From contig NZ_CP032157.1 in NCBI RefSeq assembly GCF_003555545.1, positions 5,212,546 to 5,276,545 of the forward strand: a stretch of DNA of 64,000 nucleotides. Direction: 5' to 3'. The position numbers and the translations under genes are program-made. Positions 26,973 to 35,223 of the stretch are shown piece by piece (within the stretch, counting starts at the first letter, position 1; each line of letters starts with the position of its first letter). The notes under the pieces were generated by a model. It saw only the letters and a list, made by a program, of their open reading frames with translations. It ran no database searches and had not been told where the DNA came from. This DNA is from Paraflavitalea soli. GTDB taxonomy: Bacteria > Bacteroidota > Bacteroidia > Chitinophagales > Chitinophagaceae.

Positions 26973-28169
26973 GTGGCATTATCCTTCCAACCCGTAAAGC
27001 CGCTGTTACAAACAGGCACCAACGCCTGGTCGCGCTGGTTTTCCTATGCAGGACTGGGTATCGGTGTATTACTGCTGCTCTGTTCTATCCAGATGTATAT
27101 TAATATACAGCAGTTGCTGGGTGGCGATTCGCCGCGTAAGGATGGCTATGATTTCATTTCGATCTCCAAAACGATCACGAATGAAACGATGGGGCAGCTG
27201 GACAAGAACCTGTTTACGGAAGCGGACATGAAGGAACTGGGCTCCAAACCCTTTGTGGAAGGGGTATCACCCCTGCTGGCCAATAATTTTCGTTTCCAAC
27301 TTAGTGGCGGTTCGTTGGTGCCTTTTGTGAGTGATTTCTTTGTGGAATCTTTGGATGATAGTTTCATAGACACTGTACCACCTACTTTCAAGTGGCAGAC
27401 CGGCGATGAAGTGGTACCCATTATAATCGCCTCTGACTTCCTGGAGATATACAATGTATTTGCGCCCGGCTATGGATTGCCGCAGATATCAGAAGCGACG
27501 GCCACACAATTGGGCCTGCAGTTGATCTGTTATCATCCTGATGGTACACGGGAAACCTTCCGTGGACGGGTGGTAGCGCTGAGCGACCGGGTCAACTCGA
27601 TCATTGTTCCCAAGAATTTTCTCGACTGGGCCAATAACAAGTTTGGCACTACGAAGGATATCCGGGCATCGCGCCTGTATGTAAAAACGAAAGATGCCAA
27701 CAATCCGGACTTTCTCAGCTTTTTGCAGCAGAAGAATTACAAGGTCAATAAAGACAAGACAAAGTTTGGCCGTGTGAAGCAGGTATTGCAGGGTGTTTTC
27801 AGCGGGCTGGGGATATTTGGCTTGCTGGTAGTGGTACTGGCGCTGATGCTGTTTTCTTTTTACCTGCAATTGATGATCGCCCGCAGTAAGGATAATCTGC
27901 AATTGTTGCTGGTGCTGGGATATTCTCCCAACTGGCTTAGCAAGAACGTAGCCCGCCGATTTATTCCGGTCTATATACTGGTAGTGGTCTGTGCGGTAGT
28001 GTTAACGCAGCTGATGCAATGGGCCTTTCATCACTTTGCCATGTTTGACCGCGAAGAACTTTCTACACCGCTACACTGGAGTGTATTTGCGGTAGCAGCC
28101 TTTCTGATAATGCTTTCGCTGGTGACGAATTACAGGATGGTAAAGCGGTTACTTTATAAGATGGTGTGA
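26973..28169 (+). CDS. FtsX-like ABC permease partner
   Basis: The protein has 398 residues from a GTG start at 26973. It has one helix near residues 27-47, a large extracytoplasmic domain (about 50-270), then three helices (about 275-300, 325-350, 365-385). This 1+3 topology is that of MacB/FtsX/LolC-type permeases. Sequence identity to named families is too weak for me to give a substrate. It is co-transcribed with the ATPase at 26307 and ends four bases before the opposing DinB-fold gene. Confidence 0.75.
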   Translation: MALSFQPVKPLLQTGTNAWSRWFSYAGLGIGVLLLLCSIQMYINIQQLLGGDSPRKDGYDFISISKTITNETMGQLDKNLFTEADMKELGSKPFVEGVSPLLANNFRFQLSGGSLVPFVSDFFVESLDDSFIDTVPPTFKWQTGDEVVPIIIASDFLEIYNVFAPGYGLPQISEATATQLGLQLICYHPDGTRETFRGRVVALSDRVNSIIVPKNFLDWANNKFGTTKDIRASRLYVKTKDANNPDFLSFLQQKNYKVNKDKTKFGRVKQVLQGVFSGLGIFGLLVVVLALMLFSFYLQLMIARSKDNLQLLLVLGYSPNWLSKNVARRFIPVYILVVVCAVVLTQLMQWAFHHFAMFDREELSTPLHWSVFAVAAFLIMLSLVTNYRMVKRLLYKMV

Positions 28170-28173
28170 GGGC

Positions 28174-28626
28174 CTATTCCCCAAACACCTGCTTCCAGTG
28201 GTGGTCCATGTGCTCGATGTAGTCGATGACCAGCCACTCGAGGGTCTGGTGGTCACCGGCAGGAGTGATCACTTTATAGGGAAACTTTTCCACAGGAATA
28301 GCACTGATCACGTATACGATCTGTTGGTTGAGGGTTTTCCATAAGAGCAGCATATGGTCTAATGGCAGATCCTGGTAGCGGTTGATGGTTACCAGTTCAT
28401 CCTGCATATAGCGGAGTATGGTGTAAGGTTGTGGCTGACTTTGCACATCTACAAAACGCTTGAGGTTGTTGATGGCAGAATCGATCAGGTGGCCCAGTAT
28501 TTCCTTCTTTGACCATTTACCTGGCGCTGGTCTTTGCAGCAGCTCTTCTGCAGGTATCTCACTGTACCGGAAAGGAATATTGTTGATGTGGGCGGTAATG
28601 TCGATGATCACTTGTTCGATGGTCAT
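28174..28626 (-). CDS. DinB/YfiT-fold putative metal-dependent protein
   Basis: The protein has 150 residues. The motif PAPGKWSKKEILGHLIDSAINNLKRF (central part, about residues 33-58) and a later HMDHHWKQVFG (about 138-148) provide the spaced His residues of the DinB-like four-helix metal site. Such proteins include thiol-dependent transferases, but no substrate can be named. The last bases nearly touch the permease gene on the opposite strand. Confidence 0.8.
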   Translation of the reverse strand: MTIEQVIIDITAHINNIPFRYSEIPAEELLQRPAPGKWSKKEILGHLIDSAINNLKRFVDVQSQPQPYTILRYMQDELVTINRYQDLPLDHMLLLWKTLNQQIVYVISAIPVEKFPYKVITPAGDHQTLEWLVIDYIEHMDHHWKQVFGE

Positions 28627-28727
28627 ACCTACTGATTTTGATATGGACGAATTTGTTCCCTTATATAATCACGGGTGAACTGTTCTTTCAATACAAAAGA
28701 TTTGCCACTCTTCTGCCCCGCCACCTA

Positions 28728-29930
28728 TCATACTCCCTCATACACAATGGCGGCTCCCTGGCCTACGCCTACGCACATGGTGGCCAGGCCACGTTTGGCA
28801 CCCCGGCGTTTCATTTCGTGCAATAAAGTGGCAGATATACGCGCACCGCTACAACCCAGGGGATGGCCAATGGCGATAGAACCGCCGTTAACATTTACTT
28901 TGGCAGGATCGAGTTCCAGATCGCGCATGCAGGCTATGGATTGGGAAGCAAATGCCTCATTGAGTTCTATGAGGTCGAGGTCTTTGGTGGTGATACCCGC
29001 ACGCTGCAGGGCCTTGCGGGAAGCGGGCACGGGACCAATGCCCATAATAGCGGGATCAACACCGGCAACGGCCATGGAACGAATGGTGGCCATGGGCTGC
29101 AAGTTGTACTTCTTTACAGCGGCTTCACTGGCCAGCAACAAAGCTGCGGCCCCATCATTGATACCGGAAGAGTTGCCAGCGGTTACAGAACCATCTTTAA
29201 TAAAAGCAGGGCGCAGGCTGGCCAGCTTTTCCAGGGAAGTCTTACGGGGTGGCTCATCTGTTTCGAGGTAGATCTTTTCGCTTTCATTCTTGCCGCCCAG
29301 TATCTCAATACCACTGATCTCGTGTTTCCAGATGCCTTTATCCTGGGCAGCGAAATATTTCTCCTGGCTTTGCAGGGCAAATGCATCCTGCTCTTCGCGG
29401 CTAACGTTCCATTGCTTAGCTACATTCTCCGCGGTTTCGCCCATGGAATAAGGATGGTATTTATCGGTGAGGCGTTTATTCACAAAGCGCCAGCCAATGG
29501 TACTGTCGTGCATTTCGGTGGTCCTACTCCAGCCGGTACCAGCTTTGGCCATCACAAAGGGGGCGCGGGTCATGCTTTCCACACCGCCTGCTATGTAAAA
29601 TTCGCCTTCATCGCACATGATGGCGCGGGCAGCATCCATGATGGCCTGGAGTCCGGAAGCGCATAAGCGGTTGACGGTATTACCGGCTACTGTTACAGGT
29701 AAGCCAGCCAGCAAAGCAGCCATGCGGGCCACATTGCGGTTATCTTCACCGGCCTGGTTGGCATCGCCGGCAATAATATCTTCAATGGCATTTACATCAA
29801 TACCGGTATTGCGTTGTAAGAGTGACCTGACCACATGGGCCAGGAGATCGTCGGGACGAATGGTGCTGAGGGCGCCACCATATTTGCCGATAGGGGTGCG
29901 TACGGCATCGATAACATACACTTTGTTCAT
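28728..29930 (-). CDS. Acetyl-CoA C-acyltransferase (thiolase)
   Basis: The protein has 400 residues and is full length for a thiolase. The acylated Cys lies in NRLCASGLQAIMDAARA (about residue 89), the His in IAIGHPLGCSGARI (about 355) and the second Cys in ATMCVGVGQGAAIVYE (about 387). It cleaves or forms 3-ketoacyl-CoA. The sequence style (CASGLQAI, GGVESMTRAP) resembles degradative thiolases such as FadA or PcaF. No other beta-oxidation gene is adjacent, so the exact pathway is unclear. Confidence 0.92.
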   Translation of the reverse strand: MNKVYVIDAVRTPIGKYGGALSTIRPDDLLAHVVRSLLQRNTGIDVNAIEDIIAGDANQAGEDNRNVARMAALLAGLPVTVAGNTVNRLCASGLQAIMDAARAIMCDEGEFYIAGGVESMTRAPFVMAKAGTGWSRTTEMHDSTIGWRFVNKRLTDKYHPYSMGETAENVAKQWNVSREEQDAFALQSQEKYFAAQDKGIWKHEISGIEILGGKNESEKIYLETDEPPRKTSLEKLASLRPAFIKDGSVTAGNSSGINDGAAALLLASEAAVKKYNLQPMATIRSMAVAGVDPAIMGIGPVPASRKALQRAGITTKDLDLIELNEAFASQSIACMRDLELDPAKVNVNGGSIAIGHPLGCSGARISATLLHEMKRRGAKRGLATMCVGVGQGAAIVYEGV

Positions 29931-29947
29931 ATAGCTATATTGAGGGG

Positions 29948-29955
29948 CAAATATA
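29948..29955 (-). promoter_or_regulatory. -7 box of the thiolase gene
   Basis: On the minus strand TATATTTG matches TAnnTTTG and lies 17 bases before the ATG at 29930. The TTAGC-type repeat fragment (29971-30000) lies just upstream, at about the -33 region. Confidence 0.55.
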
Positions 29956-29970
29956 AAGGCATTTTAACAG

Positions 29971-30000
29971 GTATTAGCTTTTAGGAGTTAGGTGTTGGCC
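29971..30000. repeat. TTAGC-rich dispersed repeat, fragment
   Basis: GTATTAGCTTTTAGGAGTTA followed by GGTGTTGGCC is related to the repeats at 16706-16785 and 38917-39021. It is a partial copy between the thiolase and an amidohydrolase gene. Confidence 0.5.
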
Positions 30001-30116
30001 TGAGGGACGGACATGGATGAACTGCCCCGATTGAAGGGTAAAACGGCCAAAGACAAGGACCGGTTTTTGAATTCATCCTGTTTAGGTATTATCTTGTGGC
30101 GTAACCAAAACCAGCC

Positions 30117-31517
30117 ATGAGAACGATTATCCTATCTCTTTGCCTGATGATCAGCACAGGCAGCTTCGCCCAGTCAAAAAGACTTATTCTCCAAAACATT
30201 AATGTGGTAGATGTGGAGAAAGGCAAGATCCTTTCGGGGCAAACGGTATCCATTACGGGGGACCGTATCAGCTCGATCACGAAAGCCTCCTCTTTTAAAG
30301 CTGCCGCCACGGACAGCGTGGTGGAAAGCACCGGCCAATACCTGATCCCCGGTCTGTGGGATATGCATACGCATGTATGGGCGCCGGATTATTTCTTTTC
30401 GCTATTCATTGCGAATGGTATTACAGGCATCCGGGGTATGTTTGAACAGGCCCAGTTTGCCACTCAGTGGCGGCAACGGGGCCTAACAGCCGGAGACCTG
30501 GCACCCAGGGGCTTTTATGCAGGGCCGATTGTAGACGGTCCCAAACCGATCTGGCCGGGCAGTGTAGCGGTTTCGGATGCCGCCCAGGGTCGCAAGGTGG
30601 TAGATTCCTTGAAAAACCAGTTGAAGGTAGATTTTATAAAAGTGTATTCTTTACTTGAAAGGGAGCCCTTCTTTGCCATTGCAGACGAATCGAAGAAAGC
30701 GGGGATCGTATTTGCCGGACATGTACCCAATAAAGTGACGCTGCTGGAAGCAGCGAAAGCAGGGCAAAAAAGCATGGAGCACCTCTATGGATTTATAGAA
30801 GGAGCCTCTGACAGCAGTGATTATTATTATGGACTGGTTCAGGGTACGATCAAAGACACTACGCTGGCCACCCGGCTAGCCCGCCGTGCATTCCTGCGCC
30901 GCACGTTCAGTGAAAAAAAACTGGCGGCTATGGTCAAAGAATTGAAGGGATATGGTACCTGGATATGCCCTACGATGACGGTGAACAGGGGGATTGCCTA
31001 TCTCACTGATTCGGCTTTTAGAAAAGATGACCGCCTGGTGTATGTGGCAGCGATGATAAAGAATATGTGGGACCCCAGGAATGATTTCCGGCTGAGGACG
31101 GCTGGACCGGAGTATTTTAACGGCGAAAAGCTGGAATATGAGTTGAAAAAGAAGATCATCCGGGCGCTGAACCAGGCAGGCATCCCGCTCCTGGCCGGAA
31201 CGGATACGCCCAACCCCTATTGTTTCCCCGGCTTCTCTTTACAAGACGAATTACAAATTTTCACGGAATGTGGTCTTTCGCCGCTCCAGGCGCTCCAAAC
31301 GGCTACGCTGAACCCGGCGCTCTATTTTGGCATCCAAAAAGACCTGGGAACGGTGGCCAACGGCAAAATTGCCGACCTGGTGGTATTGAAAGCCAATCCT
31401 TTAGACGATATTGGCAATACCCGGAAAATAGGGGCGGTAATCCTGAAAGGGCGCTTTATAGGCAGTGCAGAGGTGGACGGACTGCTGCAAAAGGCCCGGA
31501 AAATAGCCGGCAACTAA
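30117..31517 (+). CDS. Secreted amidohydrolase family protein
   Basis: The protein has 466 residues. A signal peptide ends at GSFAQS (about residue 19). The metal-binding HxH lies in IPGLWDMHTHVW (about 85) and a further His in IVFAGHVPN (about 203). The metal Asp is in LLAGTDTPNPY (about 362), and the C-terminal small beta domain has GKIADLVVLKANPL. These features place it in the imidazolonepropionase/prolidase-like branch of metal-dependent hydrolases. The substrate is unknown. The nearby TATCTTGT (30090-30097) is a near-consensus -7 box. Confidence 0.87.
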   Translation: MRTIILSLCLMISTGSFAQSKRLILQNINVVDVEKGKILSGQTVSITGDRISSITKASSFKAAATDSVVESTGQYLIPGLWDMHTHVWAPDYFFSLFIANGITGIRGMFEQAQFATQWRQRGLTAGDLAPRGFYAGPIVDGPKPIWPGSVAVSDAAQGRKVVDSLKNQLKVDFIKVYSLLEREPFFAIADESKKAGIVFAGHVPNKVTLLEAAKAGQKSMEHLYGFIEGASDSSDYYYGLVQGTIKDTTLATRLARRAFLRRTFSEKKLAAMVKELKGYGTWICPTMTVNRGIAYLTDSAFRKDDRLVYVAAMIKNMWDPRNDFRLRTAGPEYFNGEKLEYELKKKIIRALNQAGIPLLAGTDTPNPYCFPGFSLQDELQIFTECGLSPLQALQTATLNPALYFGIQKDLGTVANGKIADLVVLKANPLDDIGNTRKIGAVILKGRFIGSAEVDGLLQKARKIAGN

Positions 31518-31535
31518 ACTATGGGCCGGTTAGAT

Positions 31536-31543
31536 TACTTTTG
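31536..31543 (+). promoter_or_regulatory. -7 box of rlmN
   Basis: TACTTTTG matches TAnnTTTG and ends five bases before the rlmN ATG at 31549, which suggests a leaderless or nearly leaderless mRNA. Confidence 0.6.
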
Positions 31544-31548
31544 CAGGG

Positions 31549-32604
31549 ATGAAAACGGCGAAGAAAAATATCCGGCACCTCACGCTGGATGAATTGAACA
31601 GTTACTTTGAAACACTGGGGGAAAAGAAGTTCCGCGCAAAACAGGTGTATGAATGGCTTTGGCTGAAGCAAGCGCAACAGTTTGAGGCGATGACAAACCT
31701 GAGCAAGGAACTACGTGTCAAACTCGCCGACAATTTCTCTCTTCCTGCACTCAGGGTAGATGCCACGCAATATTCTGCAGACGGCACGGTTAAATCACGT
31801 TTTAAGACGCATGACGGACACCTGGTTGAAGGTGTGCTGATCCCTACGGATGACCGCAAAACAGCCTGTGTATCCTCGCAGATCGGCTGCTCACTGAGCT
31901 GCAAGTTCTGCGCTACGGGATATATGGACCGCAAACGCAACCTCGATTTTGATGAGATATATGATGAAGTGGTGTTGATCAACCAGCAAAGTGAGCGGGT
32001 ATACGAGAAGAAACTTTCGAATATTGTGTTCATGGGTATGGGGGAACCACTGCTCAATTACCGCAATGTGCTGAAGGCGATCGAGCGTATCACCTCTCCC
32101 GATGGCCTTGGCATGAGCCCCCGCCGAATCACGGTATCTACAGCAGGCGTAGCCAAGCAGATCAAACAACTGGGGGATGATGGGGTGCGGTTTAAACTGG
32201 CGCTCTCTTTACATGCAGCCAACGATACGAAGCGCAATGAGATCATGCCAATCAATGAAAGCAATAACCTGCAGGCATTGATAGAAGCGCTGAACTATTT
32301 TTATAAGAAGACGGAGAACGAGATCACTTTCGAATATATCCTGTTCAACAATTTCAATGACAGTCTCAAGGATGCCGATGAGCTGATCAAGATCTGCCGG
32401 CAGGTACCTGCAGACCTGGTGAACATCATAGAATACAATCCTATTGATATGGCTACTTTCCGCAAGCCGGATGAAAAAGTAGTCAACACGTTTATGCAGT
32501 ACCTCGAAAAGAACCGGGTGAACGCCCGCCTGAGAAGAAGCCGGGGTAAGGATATCGATGCGGCCTGTGGTCAGTTGGCCAATAAGGAAGGCATTGTGGG
32601 GTAA
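31549..32604 (+). CDS. rlmN: 23S rRNA (adenine(2503)-C(2))-methyltransferase
   Basis: The protein has 351 residues. The radical-SAM Cys triad is CSLSCKFCATG (about residue 112). The C-terminal catalytic Cys lies in IDAACGQLANKEG (about 340), and the mid-chain Cys residues are as in RlmN/Cfr. An N-terminal helix-hairpin domain (RAKQVYEWLWLKQAQQFEAM) matches the family. It methylates A2503 of 23S rRNA and often A37 of some tRNAs. Two pseudouridine synthases follow, so this is an RNA-modification cluster. Confidence 0.95.
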   Translation: MKTAKKNIRHLTLDELNSYFETLGEKKFRAKQVYEWLWLKQAQQFEAMTNLSKELRVKLADNFSLPALRVDATQYSADGTVKSRFKTHDGHLVEGVLIPTDDRKTACVSSQIGCSLSCKFCATGYMDRKRNLDFDEIYDEVVLINQQSERVYEKKLSNIVFMGMGEPLLNYRNVLKAIERITSPDGLGMSPRRITVSTAGVAKQIKQLGDDGVRFKLALSLHAANDTKRNEIMPINESNNLQALIEALNYFYKKTENEITFEYILFNNFNDSLKDADELIKICRQVPADLVNIIEYNPIDMATFRKPDEKVVNTFMQYLEKNRVNARLRRSRGKDIDAACGQLANKEGIVG

Positions 32605-32665
32605 AGGCAACGGGGCATCGAGGCAGCAAGGCAACGAGAAGGCAGGTATTAGCTTTTAGCTATTG
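32605..32665. repeat. GGCA-phrase repeat followed by TTAGC repeat fragment
   Basis: From 32605 to 32645 the units GGCAACG, GGCATCGAGGCAGCAA and GGCAACGAGAA recur. The TTAGC-type fragment GGTATTAGCTTTTAGCTATT (32645-32665) follows directly. Similar GGCAACAAGGCATC phrases occur at 45194-45229, 60319-60341 and 60917-60960. Confidence 0.5.
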
Positions 32666-32710
32666 AGTTTTTTATTTTATCATACTGTTGTAAAACAGCA
32701 AATCACATTT

Positions 32711-34237
32711 ATGAGTAAGAGTAGTAAAGCTCCGTTTGGGAAGTTTATCCAACAAAAAGAAACGGGCGCCAAGAAGAAAGAGCGCATCCGCCAGGAGAAG
32801 AAAGCGCAGCGCCAGGAAACAAAAGCCTATTTTGATAAGAAGAAAGCAGATGCCAGGGCATTTCGTGAGGGCAGGGCTGCCAGTGCAGCTGCTGCGCCCC
32901 CCAAAACACCCAAGGGAGGATTTCCCAGTGCAGTAGGCAGAAAGCCCAAATCGGCAGATCAGGGAACGGATGACTGGCAAAGCGGAAGGGACGCCATGCG
33001 TGAAGGTGCAAAAGGCAAGAATACAGAATACAGAATACAGCATACAGAAGAAAGGCGAAGGGCCAATAGCGAGGGACAAAGTGGAAAGGGCAAGAAGTTT
33101 GTGAACAAGGGCTATAACCGCATGAGCTATATGGAGCGGAAGAAGAAGCAGGCGGAGAAAAATACAGAAGAATATAGAATACAGCATACAGAAGCCAGAA
33201 GCCCTAAGTCGGCAGATGGAGGCAAGAAGGCGGGCTATACACCGCAGGGTGAAGGTTACCGGACGGTAAGAGGGCCCAAAAAGAAAACAGGGGCAGGATA
33301 TAAACCAGCAGACACCAGAGCGCCAAGAGAAGATGCTGGCAGCAAACCATCCTATAGCAAAGCTCCGGCAAGCAAACCAACCTACGGTAAGCCTTCAACA
33401 GGAGGCTCCTCCTATGCTAAAGCTCCAGTGGACAAGCGCAGTAAGATCACGATCAGCAAGGCAGGCGCTGAGGCGAATAAACCAGCCAGCGGAAAAGCAG
33501 CCTCGAACATTATTCCCCTTAATAAATTCATTGCACACGCTGGCATCACCTCCCGCAGGGATGCAGCAGATATTGTTAAATCGGGACTGGTAGTAGTGAA
33601 TGGTAAAGTGATCACAGAACCAGGCTTTAAAGTAACGGCACAGGATGAGGTGAAATACAATGGTAAGCAGATCACGATCCGCAAGAACATGGTGTATATC
33701 CTGATCAACAAACCCAAAGATTTCATCACTACCACGGAAGACCCCCAAGGGCGTAAAACGGTACTGGACATCATAAAAAATGCCACTACAGAAAGGGTAT
33801 ACCCCATTGGCCGCCTCGATAGAAATACCACGGGGGTACTGCTGCTCACCAATGATGGTGAACTGGCGCAAAAGCTGGCGCACCCCAGCTATATGGTGAA
33901 GAAGATCTATGAAGTAAAGCTGGATAAGCCACTGGTGAAAAAAGACTTTGACACGATCATTGGGGGTATTGAACTGGAAGATGGCTTTATTGCCCCTGAT
34001 GTACTGGCCTATGCAGACACGAAGGATAAAAGCGTGATCGGTATTGAAATACACAGCGGGCGCAACCGTATTGTACGCCGCATATTTGAACATATGGGCT
34101 ACGATGTGCGCAACCTGGACCGGGTAATGTATGCCAACCTCACGAAGAAGAATGTAGACCGGGGTAAATGGCGTTTCCTGTCGGAAAAAGAAGTGCGCCT
34201 ACTGAAATACCTCAATACTTCGTACACTAAAAAATAA
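32711..34237 (+). CDS. Pseudouridine synthase, RsuA/RluB family, with long basic N-terminal extension
   Basis: The protein has 508 residues from the ATG at 32711; an upstream in-frame start at 32663 adds only a poor extension. The first ~275 residues are Lys/Arg/Ala/Pro-rich and look disordered. They include two copies of an RIQHTE phrase that come from heptanucleotide DNA repeats. An S4 domain (about 277-330, LNKFIAHAGITSRRDAADIV) precedes the catalytic domain with the nucleophile Asp in GRLDRNTTGVLLLTNDG (about 374). It probably modifies 23S or 16S rRNA. The extension is longer than in most relatives, but Bacteroidota members often carry basic tails. Confidence 0.92.
   Translation: MSKSSKAPFGKFIQQKETGAKKKERIRQEKKAQRQETKAYFDKKKADARAFREGRAASAAAAPPKTPKGGFPSAVGRKPKSADQGTDDWQSGRDAMREGAKGKNTEYRIQHTEERRRANSEGQSGKGKKFVNKGYNRMSYMERKKKQAEKNTEEYRIQHTEARSPKSADGGKKAGYTPQGEGYRTVRGPKKKTGAGYKPADTRAPREDAGSKPSYSKAPASKPTYGKPSTGGSSYAKAPVDKRSKITISKAGAEANKPASGKAASNIIPLNKFIAHAGITSRRDAADIVKSGLVVVNGKVITEPGFKVTAQDEVKYNGKQITIRKNMVYILINKPKDFITTTEDPQGRKTVLDIIKNATTERVYPIGRLDRNTTGVLLLTNDGELAQKLAHPSYMVKKIYEVKLDKPLVKKDFDTIIGGIELEDGFIAPDVLAYADTKDKSVIGIEIHSGRNRIVRRIFEHMGYDVRNLDRVMYANLTKKNVDRGKWRFLSEKEVRLLKYLNTSYTKK
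33020..33050 (+). repeat. Heptanucleotide tandem repeat inside the RsuA/RluB-type gene, copy 1
   Basis: Four units ATACAGA, ATACAGA, ATACAGC, ATACAGA (33021-33048) lie within the disordered extension and encode NTEYRIQHTE. A seven-base unit shifts frame if one copy is lost or gained. Confidence 0.8.
33161..33194 (+). repeat. Heptanucleotide tandem repeat inside the RsuA/RluB-type gene, copy 2
   Basis: ATACAGA, AGA, ATATAGA, ATACAGC, ATACAGA resembles copy 1 with a three-base insertion and one substitution, and encodes NTEEYRIQHTE. It lies 110 bases downstream of copy 1 in the same frame. Confidence 0.75.
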
Positions 34238-34247
34238 ATCCGAGCAC

Positions 34248-34967
34248 GTGGTCAAGACATCGCCCGAGATATTGATCGAGAACGATCATTTCATTGTACT
34301 CAATAAACCATCGGGTTTATTGAGTATTCCTGACCGGGAAGGAAAAGAAATCTCGCTGAAGCAAATGCTGCAGGAAAAATATGGACAGATATTCACGGTT
34401 CACCGCCTGGACCGTGATACCAGCGGGATCATCGTATTTGCCAAAGATGAGGATACGCACAAATACCTCTCGCAGGCTTTTGAAGAAAGAACTGTGGAAA
34501 AGTATTACCTGGGTATTGTAAATGGAGTTCCTCCTGAAAAGAAAATGACGATCGATGAACCGATCGCAGAGAATACCACCAAACGAGGGGTGATGCTGAT
34601 ACACCAACGGGGAAAGCAATCCATCACAGATTATGAAGTGCTGGAAGAGTTTGGCAAATTCTCCTTACTGCGGTTCCGCATCCATACGGGACGCACGCAC
34701 CAGATAAGGGTGCATATGCAACATGTGGGTCACCCGATTGTAGTAGATCCCCTGTATGGTGATGGTAGTCCGATCCTGGTCTCTTCGTTTAAGAAGAAAT
34801 ACAATCTCTCCAAATCAGAAGAAGAAGAGCGCCCCATCCTGGGCCGACTGGGACTCCATGCAGAAAAGCTGTTGTTCCAGGATGCGCAGGGGAATAGTCA
34901 TACAGTGGAAGCTCCTTTGCATAAGGATATGCGGGCTTTGGTGCAGCAGTTGAGGAAGAGGAAGTAG
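34248..34967 (+). CDS. RluA-family pseudouridine synthase
   Basis: The protein has 239 residues from a GTG at 34248, ten bases after the preceding stop. The catalytic Asp lies in TVHRLDRDTSGIIVFAKDE (about residue 52), and RIHTGRTHQIRVHMQHVGHP (about 145) is the second family motif. There is no S4 domain, so it belongs to the RluA/RluC-like short group. It is probably co-transcribed with the upstream synthase. The exact RNA target cannot be assigned. Confidence 0.92.
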   Translation: MVKTSPEILIENDHFIVLNKPSGLLSIPDREGKEISLKQMLQEKYGQIFTVHRLDRDTSGIIVFAKDEDTHKYLSQAFEERTVEKYYLGIVNGVPPEKKMTIDEPIAENTTKRGVMLIHQRGKQSITDYEVLEEFGKFSLLRFRIHTGRTHQIRVHMQHVGHPIVVDPLYGDGSPILVSSFKKKYNLSKSEEEERPILGRLGLHAEKLLFQDAQGNSHTVEAPLHKDMRALVQQLRKRK

Positions 34968-34970
34968 GAA

Positions 34971-35013
34971 AGCCGCGAGCTACGAGCTGCGAGCCGTTTG
35001 CTTCGATAGCGGA
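34971..35013. repeat. GAGCTACGAGCTGCGAGCC dispersed repeat, copy 1
   Basis: GCGAGCTACGAGCTGCGAGC followed by a GTTTGCTTCGATA stretch recurs in variant form at 40474-40520. It lies just after a gene in both places. Confidence 0.6.
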
Positions 35014-35035
35014 TTTCTCACTCCGCTGCGCTCCG

Positions 35036-35138
35036 TTCGAAATGACAAAGAAGGGTGGTCCGAAATGACAAAGAAGAGTGATCCGAAATAACAAAGTAGG
35101 GTGGTCCAAAATGACAAAGAAGGGTAATTCGAAATGAA
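35036..35138. repeat. 23-base tandem repeat, about 4.5 copies
   Basis: Units begin at 35036, 35059, 35082, 35105 and 35128, an exact 23-base period. The core is TTCGAAATGACAAAGAAGGG, with few substitutions. It follows an inverted CTCCGCTGCGCTCCG sequence and lies between the RluA-family gene and a terminator. Confidence 0.85.
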
Positions 35139-35140
35139 CA

Positions 35141-35179
35141 AAGGGTGAACTATCTTTTAAAGACGGTTCGCCCTTTTTT
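35141..35179 (+). terminator. Rho-independent terminator after the RluA-family gene
   Basis: AAGGGTGAAC (35141-35150) pairs with GTTCGCCCTT, with one G-T wobble, and a T6 run follows. A short T-run on the other strand may also help end the opposing amidohydrolase transcript. Confidence 0.75.
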
Positions 35180-35223
35180 GTTGAAATATTCAGTGATTAT
35201 TATTTATTACGATCTTTAGTTTG

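Noticed and set aside
28863-29666. 267-codon frame antisense to the thiolase gene
   Set aside because: It is a shadow of the thiolase coding strand with no motif of its own.
35036-35138. 23-base tandem repeat considered as a CRISPR array or origin iterons
   Set aside because: Units abut without spacers, and no replication gene or DnaA-box cluster is nearby.
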